Positions 26,932-38,391 of a stretch of 64,000 nucleotides of DNA are shown in pieces. The position numbers were made by a program, and so were the translations under genes. The notes below the pieces were generated by a model. That model was not told where the DNA came from. It did no database searches and worked only from the letters and a program-made list of their open reading frames with translations. Positions within the stretch are counted from its first letter, which is position 1, and every line of letters begins with the position of its first letter. Where the stretch lies: assembly GCA_037954325.1 (NCBI GenBank), contig JBBMNZ010000003.1, positions 21,197,392 through 21,261,391 on the forward strand, given 5' to 3'. The DNA is from Fistularia commersonii (taxonomy: Eukaryota; Chordata; Actinopteri; Syngnathiformes; Fistulariidae).

Positions 26932-29900
26932 TGCGCACACACACGTGCATGTTCCATAGCTGACTCCGGGGGAATTGCCCGAATTAAATCTGTGTTAAAC
27001 GTGTTCAATTATTTCCAGCCCCCCCACCTGCTATCGGTAAACCCCTCCCCCCCAAAAAAGTGGCGCATGTTGCGATTCCCCCTCCTACCCTCTAATGATT
27101 TAAACCTGTTTAATTAACTTTTGGCAAAAAAAAAAAAAAAAAAAAAAATCACAGGGGACTGCGAGGAGGCTGACGCCAAAGAAGGGGCGAAAAAAAAAAG
27201 AAAAAAGAAAAAAAAAAGGTATAGAATAAGCCTTTGGCTCGCAGGTGAGAATGCATCTTGCATGACAAGATAGAGGCGGAGGGGAGTTAATATGAAAAGT
27301 GTGTTAATTCGATCTTTTTTTGTGTGTGTCTTATTAATGTTTAACAATTCCACGCAATACACAAATAAGAAAAAAAAACAACGTAATTTCTCGACTTAAA
27401 GCCGCTATTTTTTTTTACATGATTTGAAAACTACAGCTTCATGCTGCCAAAAAATTGAGCCTTGTCACATCGGACCAATGAAATACCATGAAATTCTTAG
27501 GGTGTTCAATTTTGACGCAGAAGAAGACGACTTTTTCAATAGCCGTGTTGCACAAAAAAGAGCATTTGTGGATGTTACCGGTATGCATTTAACTAAAAGT
27601 TAAAAAAAGAAAAAGAAAGTTTCTATGCAAAAAACTGGTGTTACAACGTGGACACGGCTTATACACGAATGCGGCCTATATATGTACACATATACCGTAT
27701 TATCACGACTATAAGGCGCACATAAAAGTCTTAGATTTTCTTCAAAATGTGCAGCGCGCCCTGTAGTGCAGTGTGCCCTGTGTGTGTGTTGTTGTTGTAA
27801 GGCGGACGTAGTAGAGAACACAATGTGAACGTTAAAGGGGGAAGTGTGGGCGTTGATTGTATAAAAAAAGAACATGTATGTGCGTTATGCAGAAATTGGT
27901 AGTTTTAACAACCCTTAAAACATCGCCGACAAACACATCCAGCACAGCCACATCACCAACATGGACGAGGTGCCGCTCACTTTCGACATCCCGGTGAGTC
28001 ACACTGTAGTGATACGCACAACGGGTTATGAAAAGTCTTCTTGGAGACCAAAGTGTCACTAAGAGCGGAAGGCGCTGCCGGGCGAGTTATTCCACAATTT
28101 GCGAATGGATTGTAGATGCTCGGGCTAACGTGTCCGCCGGCACTGTTGTTCGAGCTTTCGCAAAAGCCGGCATCATTTCCGAGGAAAATGACTCTGACAG
28201 TGAAGAAAGTAAAACCTGGCATGTTTGATGGAGATTTAGCGCAGCTGTTCAAATCAGAAACACAGGATGACGACTTTGATGGGTTTGATTGATGACGATT
28301 ACCGGTAAAACAATGTGAATACCAAACTCAGTTTAGCTCCCGCTCTATTTTGAAATACGCAAACTTGTATGCTTGTGTGTGTGTTGTTCTTGTAAGGCGG
28401 ACGTAGTAGAGACGTTAAAGGGGGAAGCATGGGCGTGGATTGTATATAAAACCCGCGCCCTATAATCAGGTGCGCCTTATATGTGTGTTAAATACAGTAA
28501 TGGCACACATAACTGAGACTGCGCCTTATAGTAAGGTGCGCCTTATAGTCGTGAAAATACGGTAGTCCGGAAATTAAGGTAAATCTTCGAGACCTCCGTT
28601 TCAACCCGCCCTGTCGGGGCCCCCCGGGCGGTGGGCTGGATGAAGGCTCGCCATTTAAACCCCTTCCATTTTTTCAGCATGCCTCTTCCCTTTATCCCCC
28701 CCCCACCGCAACTGCATCAGCATCGAACTGTCTTTCTCGCTGCAAATCTGAGTATCCTCTCAGCATGGGTGGCCGGTTCCGAGTCAAGCTGGGAGTGTGT
28801 GATAGGATTGTCCGACTATTTTATTTCTTTTTTTTTTTTTTTTTCCTTTTGACGGTTCTTTCTCGCCCAAGCTCCGAGCAAAAGGCCTGAATGCACCGGC
28901 AGCTGTTTCTGTAGTCAAAGCGTGTAGCCTGAGGTTTTCTTTTCTCTCTACTGGATTGTCTCCGCTTTGAGGGTCTCTGTTTGCACTTTCAGTTCTCTCA
29001 TGTGACAAGCGCGGGTGTGTAAAAAAAAAAAAAAAACATCTTTTGTTAAAATTAATTCATCGCCGGGTGGAGATATATAATAAACAGGCCCGCGGCGTTC
29101 TGTCTGAAGAAGAAATGGCGAGAAAAATGAAAAAAAAAGGAAAAAAAAGTCAAGGCCGGTTTCCTGGTTTAATCAGTGGCCTGTTGTGAAGCCTCTGCTG
29201 CTTTATCTAATCAGGAGTGTCGCGCAAGAACCGCGGCGGGTTTAGCTGGAATAAATCCGATTTAACGATGGAACTTGAAAAGGAACGCCAAACTGACACC
29301 GGGAGCTGGAACTACTTTAAGAAAAGTTACCCGGTTGGGTCTGATCCGCCGAGGGATCGGATCTCGAATTGCGGAACCGCTTTGAATCTGGTTTGAAATG
29401 TGCCTTTTCATTCCTCAGGATAAAAGCAAAGCAAACCGACGGGGATAAAGGATTGTTTTTTTTATTTTTACCTTAACCTAAAGGATATGCTAATGTAGGC
29501 GGAACAGGCACGTCATGTGCAAAGGAGCCTTCGGTCCATCCTGTAAGTTTATTTCCTGTGCACGTATTCTGGAAGCTTATGGACATGTAGCCTGACACAG
29601 CAGTACCACAGGAAGTTGTTAGGAGGCAATTTTGTGCCATATGCTCAAGCAAGACCAACAAGAGGAACAAGGAACAAGGTGATAACACAGCATCGGCCTC
29701 TTGACACTTAATGCGGAGCTTGTAAGTGACCGCTGATCTTTGGATTGTCTTCTAGTGGACGTGCCGCTCCACAACCGTGGCAACGCATGGGAAGTATGCA
29801 TGCAGTGACGTTTGACAACGACAACAGAAAACTCTAGAATTGTTGTCATACACATGACCAGTAGTGCCAGTAGGCACTTCCTGTCTCAGTGCTATGGAAA

Positions 29901-32900
29901 AAAACAACAAAAAACTGGCAACTGCTTCTGGGAAGTGTAACGATTAAAATTGGATAGGAATCCTGTATTTGCATGGACCGACAAAGAAGGGGAGCTACTG
30001 CTCGGAGTGACCCAAAACTACAAGGTTGTGCCAGTGGAAGTACACGGGAGTACTCTGTTACGGTCCACCCACCTGCGTATGGCTATTGATTGCAACCTTC
30101 GTGCACGTGCCATTTTTCAAAGTTTCCCATCTACATGGAGACGGAGGTGTTTCAAAATCTTTCCACTTTACGTTTTCAAGCTCCCCAAACACGGTTCTCG
30201 TGTGGATGGGTGGCTGAGACCCATCAAAACAAAAGTTTGGTCTGAGAAGGCAAATAATGGCAACCACTTTTGTTGCACCTTTGACACCTTGCTGTTTCAA
30301 AGTTCTAACTAGACTATTGGGAGCAACTGGGAGAGCTCTATCTTGCCGGGGATTGGACTGCCAACCTTCTGATTCGAGGGACACCCTAGTCTACCAGCTG
30401 AGCCACAGCTGACCCTGTGTTTAAATGTATAATCTCAGCCCTGTATGGAAAGAGTACAAGTACAAGAGTACTCTGACGGGTCAACAAAGGGATGGGGACA
30501 GACAAAGGGTCAACAGGATGACCCTGTGAACAACTTGTCAGACTAAAGAAAAATCCCAAAAAGTTCTGCTCACCTTTGAGTTCTGGACCTCCAGAGTGAA
30601 GTTCTGCGGGGGCCCACTGGGTACTGTGCAGATAGAGCAGGAAACATCACCCACTGCAAAGTGACTTGTACCCGTTATGAATGGAAACGATCGTACGAAC
30701 CGTCGGACAAGGTGCGCACGGTGATGTCCTCGGTGGAAACTCCGGGGCCGTGTTTGTTGTTCGCCACCACACGGAAGCTGTACTCCACGTTCTTCTTCAG
30801 CCCAGTCATGGTGAAAGACTGGCCGTCCACGTCAACATCCTGAAAAGGAGAGAAAGCCAAGAGGCGTTGAAGTCGAGGGAGGGTAATGTGTAACGTGACG
30901 ATGGAATTCACGACTTCCTCTTCGGGCTGCTACCTTTAGGGGTTGCCTACTTCCTCCATCTATCTTCCTCTTCTGTCCCACCACTTCATGTCCTCTTTCA
31001 CCCCACACTTCTAGACGGCATCCTTCCACCCAGATCTTCACTATCCCTCCTTTATACATGTCCAAACCATGTCAGTCTAACCTCTCTAACCTATCGATTG
31101 GCTTTTGACAAAGACCGGAAATCCACTTTTGCTTCGAGGGCAGCCAGAGGTCACGGCCCCTGAACTCGGGTCAGGTTATTGCCTGCGAAGATGTCACACT
31201 CTCAAAATATCTTTTACGTCTTCCCTCCTCTGACTCGTTGCCTTTTTAATATTTCAGCTCTGGCTAACTCTTCATCTCTTCTTCGGGGAGCTGAGGCATC
31301 ATTACTCAGCGTGCCGGTTGACGTTTCACCCATTATCATATTAAGGCCTTTTTAATGCCTCACCGGACTCATAGACTCAAAGGGGCACCGGGACAGTCGA
31401 AGTTGGTGTTTCATATCCTGGCTTACACTCCGGATAATAAATGTAGTCTTGTCTTTCGGGCAGGAGGAAGAAAGGGACTTCTTAAATGTGACTAAGGGAC
31501 ATGTTGCTGGAACAGCTCATGTAGGCAAATTGTTCTTATCTAATGGAACATGCAAAATCAACCGGCTGCGCTCCAGCTCCAGGTATCTCACCCTTTCCGA
31601 TGAAACGCCGCCTTCGCTTAGACCGGAGGTGGCCGTCCCTTACCTGCTCGTTGCCAACGCTTTTGTCGGTGTAATACAGCTTGTAGGTGAGGATCTCTCC
31701 GTTCCCAGTGAGCGGCTTGTCCCAGCTCAGGGAGACAGTGGTCGGCGAGTTGGCCACCGCCTGCAGGTTAGGGGCAGGGCCCGGGACTTGGACTGAGAAA
31801 AGAGACAGGAGATACCCACGTAACTCGATTGTTTTATTCTCCTATCGCATAACCCAAGAGCCTTTGGTGCTGTTTATTTAGGATGGAAGAAGTTCAATGG
31901 AGCGCCACTCGAGGGCCACTCGAGGGCCGCGCCGCCCTCCCCCCTTGGCTGCCAACTTGTATTTCCATGACAATGCATTTCAAAAATGAGGTTTATTCAC
32001 ATATCTGAGATCTCCTTCTCCCTGCTTAGTCGAGACCTTTTCAAATAACGGATCTTACGGTAGTCGCAGCTCTATTTTCTACTAACCGTACTTTGCGGGC
32101 CACAAGGTGCACCGTGTTACAAGGCACATGATAAAACATAGGGTCAGTTTAGTCTACCTTTATTTAGTTCATTCACAATACAGTGAAGGATGACTTCTCG
32201 CTCCCAGTGCCGCGTATAGATATCGTACTGGTCCCTGTTTTCTCGACAGTACGGTTCACGGGGATGTCAAAAGTAAGGGGGGACCTCGTCTGCGATCTTG
32301 TTCTTGCACTAAGTGCGGAAGATGGCAAACATTTCTTTGGCAGTTGCTGCGAGATGGTAGTTCTTGTGCGGATGGATGATGCCTTTTCATAAAACGGAAG
32401 CACCAAGAAAGACCTCCTGGAAAGGCATCCATCTTCATGTCACATGCTATTGCTGTTGCCTGAGACCGTAGAGACGCTTCTACCATCTCGCTTTTTTCCC
32501 TTGGAAACTCTGTTTGGTCTTCTTTAGTTGGCTAAGTTCATCGCCTTGCTTCCTCCACTTCCGTACCATTGATTCATTAATGTTGAATTTTTTCACCGTC
32601 GTTCTATTTCCATGATCTAATTCGTGACTGGTAGCCTTGAGTTTGAATTCCGCTTTGTAAGCGTCTCTCTTAACAGGTACCCTTTTTGGGGGTCCTCATA
32701 CACACAAATGTATAGTAATATTACCGTGAAGCACGGTACATACCGCGCTTACAAAAAGCACTACATAATTAGTTATCTTACGTTGTCGGACGTTGCAACC
32801 CATATTCAACCAAGGATCGACTTCAATACAACGTCCCTTTGTCAGGCGGGAACGGTCCGACAATCAATCTAACGAAGCGGCTTCGTCCCTGACCGAAGTG

Positions 32901-35397
32901 GCATGAAAACATTTTGACAAGTTTTTTGAGTGCAGTGTACCACATAAAAATGGCTCGAGGTCAGTAAGCACAACAAGAATTCATACATAAGGCACACTGG
33001 ATTATAGGGCATGTAGCCCATAGTGCGAAAAATACTACTCCATCAAAAAAAAAAAAAAGGGACAGCTGTCCACTAGTAGTCAAATTATCTTGCTAACTTT
33101 ATTGCTTGATCCCCATCCCTTGGGGGTTTTGTGACAAATAGGAATATGTCACATTCTATAAACTATTCCTCTTGTCCACTTTAGCACTGCAGCTACGTAT
33201 TTGCAGTTCCTCAAATCTTTTATGGAACTAAGCATTTTTTTGGTACATTCAGACAGCAAAGGAACTAGTGACCGTGGCCCTCAGTTCCGAAAACCATTTT
33301 GGCACTTTCTCCGAGGCAGGGTCTCCTACGTGTTGGGACTCGTATGACGTTTGTCCCCGCCGGAAGTTTTTGCTCATTACTAGGTACTCCTGCTGGACTG
33401 TTGAGCGCCATTTTTATAAACATTTGGGGTCACTGACCGACTGCCCTCTTTCAAAATGGACAGAAGCAGTGAAAAATGGACCAACTGAGAGGTCCAAGCT
33501 CCCCTGGCCTGAGGGGTATCCGAGGAAAATTAAACACAAAACAAGAGCAGTTATCGAACGGCGGGGTTCATCACACGGCAACGCAGCACAAGGGGGGAAA
33601 ATAAACCACTTCAACCCTTCTGAAAGTCTGTGGTTAACCATGCATGACATAAATTCTGAAATAACTTGACTCTAATTGTTGTCCGTGTGGTTTATTTCTG
33701 AGTGTGGCGCTTAAGGTTGACGTCGCGGCCTCTAACTCTGGTCCCCTGACTGCCTGTGAGAACGCAAAACTAAAAGCTTCCCCGGGGGGAGACTAGCTCC
33801 TGGAACCAAACTGAAGCTGGAAACTACTTAGAACTTTTCCATCCCGATGTGGCTAATAAATTGTGATGGGATCCGCAGTGCAGCAGTCCCTTGCGGTTGT
33901 ATCGCGGTTCACCTTTCCCTGTCTCGGTGGTGTCGCAAAATATCTGCAATATAACATTAAATATAAATAAAAATCCAGATTTTTAATCCACCATTGAGTA
34001 AAAATTTATATTACTGCAATTTGAAATTAAATATAGATAAAAATCCAGATTTTTATTCCACACTAGATTAAAAATTAAGATTTCTGCAATATCAATTTAG
34101 TATAAATAAAAATCCAAGTTTTTAATCCACACTAGATTAAAAATTTACATTTCTACTACATAGAATTAAATAAAGATAAAAATCCAGATTTTGAATCTAC
34201 AGTAGATTAAAAATTTAGATTTCTGCAATAAATAATTAAATATAAATAAAAATCCAGATCTTTAATCCACGGTACATTAAAAAATTTAGATTTCTGCAAT
34301 ATAAAATGAAATAAAAATAAAGATTAAGATTTTCAATCCAAGCTACATTAAAAATGTAGATTTCTGCAATATAAAATTAAATATAAATAAAAATCCAGTT
34401 TTGTAATTCCACACTAGATTAAAAGTTTAGATTTCTGCATTATAAAATCAAATAAAAATAAAAATCCAGATTTTTAGTCCATGATGAATTAGAAAATTTA
34501 AAATCCAGATTTTTAATCCACGCTGGATTAAAAATTTAGATTTCTGCAATATAAAATTAAATATAAATAAAAATCCAGTTTTGTAATTCCACGCTAGATT
34601 AAAAGTTTAGATTTCTGCAATATAAAATTAAATATAAATAAAAATCCAGATTTTTAGTCATTGATGAATTAAAAATTTAAAATCCAGATTTTTAATCCAC
34701 GCTAAATAAAAAGTTTAGATTTCTGCAATATAAAATTGAATATAAATACAAATCCAGATTTTTCATCCACGATAGATTAAAAATTTAGATTTCTGCAATT
34801 TAAAATTAGATGTAAATAAAAATCCATTTTTTTAATATCCACAATAGATTAAAAACTCAGATTTTTAATCCTTTATACATAAAAAATGTTGATGATTTTT
34901 AATCTGTGATACAAGTTTATATTGTGGATATTAACACAGCTATGCTGTATAAATGTATTTTTATATATTTATTATTTCAATTATTTTTAATGGTAAAATA
35001 TGCATTTTCTAGGATGTTCTGTACCCTGGGTTTTGATTCAGTCTGTGATGGTAGCATCACTCTTTGCCTCTGTGGCGTATCGCATCTTGCATTGCAATTG
35101 ATACTTATTTAAGAGTATAGGGAGGGTTTATAAGAGTTTGGGAATGATTAAGCTTTAAAATATCGACAAATAATAAAGTAAAAATATGGTTGCTACTTTT
35201 GGCCACGGATTTTTGTTTATCGCGCCTTTTTCTGGAACACAAACTCCAGGATAAATGAACGACCGCTGGACAAAAGTCTCGACGGCAAACGGCGATTTAT
35301 TTCTGGGTAGAAGTTTGGAGCCTCGTCCGTCTTTCTTTTCTCCGGTGGATCCAGCCAGAGGAGAAACTCGGGAGGACAAGGGCCGATGTTCGTGTGT

Positions 35398-35428
<31 letters not shown>

Positions 35429-36073
35429 ATGCCGGTTGGTATGCTGCTTGCAGCATTTTCTTGTGCTAGAAGTGGCCACACACACACACACACACACGAG
35501 ATGTGCTGCACAGGTAAAGCCCACCCTCACTGCTACCCCCGTGGGTGGCTTGGCTCCCACTGGCAGGGATTGAAGAGGAGTGTGTATGCAGGTGTGTGTG
35601 TGTGTGTCAGTATGCCCTGTATACAAGGACACAGGCAGGGAGTCGTAAGTGAAGTGACTGCAAGCGGGGGAGCGGCATTCGCTGAGACGGCGCGTCGCGG
35701 ACATCCCGCTCGCTGCACTTTTTTTTTTTTTTTTAATTTATTACGGCTACGTTTAAAAAAAAAAGTGCTGCGATGAGGGAATTTTCACACCGTGAGAAAC
35801 GTGTCGTGTCCTCCTCGCTATATTTATTAGCAGCGCTGCAACGGTCAAGAGAGCACATTCCCCGAGTTCAAGAGTCTACTGATAGAAATATGCCGCGGTG
35901 ATGAATCCCTGACCCCGCCTTAAGGGCAAACAAACGGGAAGGAATGAAACCTAAATGCACACACACACACACACAGGATGTAAACAAGAAGAGAGTACTG
36001 CAATTCTCTGGTGTGCCATTGGGTGGTCTAGCTTCATACACAGACCTGAACAGCCTTCTCTGTACACGAGTGT

Positions 36074-36107
<34 letters not shown>

Positions 36108-38355
36108 TGGCAGAAGGCGTCGGTGTGTTTGACGTGATCTTTCATGTGTACGAGTGGGTATTTGTCTGTTTTATTTGCACATTCGCGCCACGTTCTTGAA
36201 CGAAACGACACGGCGGTCGTTTCCGACGAACTGGCCCGTGTTTTTCTTTGCGTGTGTGATCACACACACACACACACACACACACACTGTCTCACCTTCG
36301 GCCTGGGTGGCCACTTTCAGCCCGGCAGAGCTTTCCCCCGGACCGTTGCTGTTGTGGCCGACGACCCTGAAGCGGTACTTTGTGTCCGGCATGAGGTTCT
36401 GGATGGTGACCTGCATCTCGCCGGGGCGGCTGGTGTTCACCACTCGCTCCCTGACGTAAACACAAAAAAAACACTTTTTAATCGCTTTTAACACCACCTT
36501 TCTTTCCGGAACGGCCCGAGATTTATCTTAACATGCGAGAGATTCCGTCCCTTGGGGGGTAACATCCGCTGAACGCTCACCGCCGTATATGTGTGTGTGT
36601 GTGTTTTACCTGCTGGTGCCCTCCAGGCTGTAGAAGACGGAGTAGGTCAAGTCGTCGCCGTGCGGTTCTGCCGGCGGACGCCACGTGAGCTTGATGAAGC
36701 GGGTGGACACCAGCGAGGCCACCACGTCTCGCGGCGCCGAAGGGGCGGGCCCTGTTGGACTGGCTACACCTCCAGAGCCTGGCGTTACATGGTCAGTAGT
36801 GTTAGGAGTCAGTGAGGGGGGCAGGGGAGGGGGCAGGGTTACGTCTTTTGGGGGGGGGTTGGGAAGGGAGAGAGAGGGGAGGCGGGTGAGGAGAAAGGGG
36901 GGATACGGGACGGGGAAGGGGAGGGGGGTGAGAGAAAATATTGTGCGTCCAAAACAGGGACAGATTTTAGGGACAAGAAAGGAAGGAGGAGGAGGTGGTT
37001 GTGGAGGAGGAGGAGGGGTGAAATGGAAATGACAGCAGTGAAACGAAAGAAAGGAAGGAAACAAAAACAGAAGAAAAAACAAAATAACAACGTAACAAAA
37101 AAAGACTGTTGGCGTGACAAGGAAACACAGAAATAAAACATCTCTACTGCACCGACAAGGCTGACAAATAAAAGCACAATATCGAGGGGGGGGGGACTAC
37201 ACATGCAGATCTACACACAGCTCTCTAATGTCAAAGGGGTGGGGGTGGGGGGTGGGGGGGCGACATTTCATTTTTTTTTCGGGAACGGTTTCAAACGTCC
37301 AAAAGACACCCGACGAAAATTTGCCCTCGCCTCCTTTCAGTCACAAGGCGGGGTTTACTTTGCCCTTGTGTAAAGAGGGGGGAAAAAAAAAAAAAAAAAA
37401 AACACCTGAAAGATGTGAGATTTTTTTTTTTTTTTTTTGAGCTCTCGTTTTTTTTTTTTTTTTTCTTTCCAGTTCGTGATGAAAGACGAATAAATAAATA
37501 AAAAGAACTTGGACAAAAAAAAAAAAAAATCTGCCCTCTTGAAAAAAAAAAATCTCCTTTCAGGGTGAAGGCGTGAATCCAAACTACAGTCAGAAAAGTA
37601 CTGCATTTACTGTAGTACTGCTTTATAAAAGTTTTTTTTTTTTTTACTGGGTTTAAACTACTATTATCTGAACCCAGCTCTTTCCCCATCGGGTAAACAA
37701 AGCCTCCATAAAAATGATAGAAAAGTGATTATTTGGTTTTATGGCAAACACCCAAATATGGTATCTGAAAACATCTAGTTTTTTTTCCCCCAACGCAGAT
37801 TTATAGCACGACATCAATTAGAAGACAAACGTATAAAGAATCACCGGTTTCGTAAAAAAAGGAATTTGTGGAAACGCCAAGAGTTTTCGCTCAAATCGAT
37901 TAATGGAATATAAATAAAAGAGCAGGCATGAAATTCAATATCGGGCCTCTTATCGATAAACATATTTGTTGTTGTCATGGCGACTGAAGGGGGGAGCGCC
38001 ACGTTTGAGCTCGATCTTTAAAAACCCGTTTTGGACAAAAGCGGACTCCGGAGGCCTGACGCTCCCCAAAGACCCGTCAGACGATGTTTGTTCAACACTT
38101 TTTCCAGAATATTCCCCAAGCCCGGGCCACAGAAATGGTTGTGATTTCATTTGCCGATGTTTTTTTTGTTTTTTTTTTTGTGGGGGGGTGGGGGGACGAC
38201 AATCTGCGGTTGGACCCGGGGATCTGCTTTCCATTTGCATGGCAAGTGGGCGAAACGAAACCATACGGAAAGAATTCGGGCCCATATGACATTTCCATTC
38301 GTGCGCGGGTCAAAGGAATTGACTGTGGAGGCTAAAAGCTTGGGGGGGGGGGGGG

Positions 38356-38391
<36 letters not shown>

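Larger units (their letters stand above)
26098..30573 (-). other. neo1 intron, 4.5 kb
   Basis: Holds TG/CA tracts (26641-26672, 26751-26795, 26901-26925), a G run at 26500-26516, A runs near 27126-27148, the nested MITE (27380-28581), an unclassified repeat (29515-29960) and a SINE remnant (30300-30420). 28590-29450 shows nothing recognisable. Confidence 0.7.
31793..36295 (-). other. neo1 intron, 4.5 kb
   Basis: Holds a pogo element (32093-33037), repeat X (33255-33520), a Tigger with an internal satellite (33879-35270) and CA/TG tracts at 35392-35429, 35476-35497, 36070-36107 and 36260-36288. Confidence 0.75.

Noticed and set aside
36171..36295. Extension of the FN3-1 open frame past its donor
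   Set aside because: Reads through (TG)n as Cys-Val repeats. The GTGAGA donor and joining phase show it is intronic.
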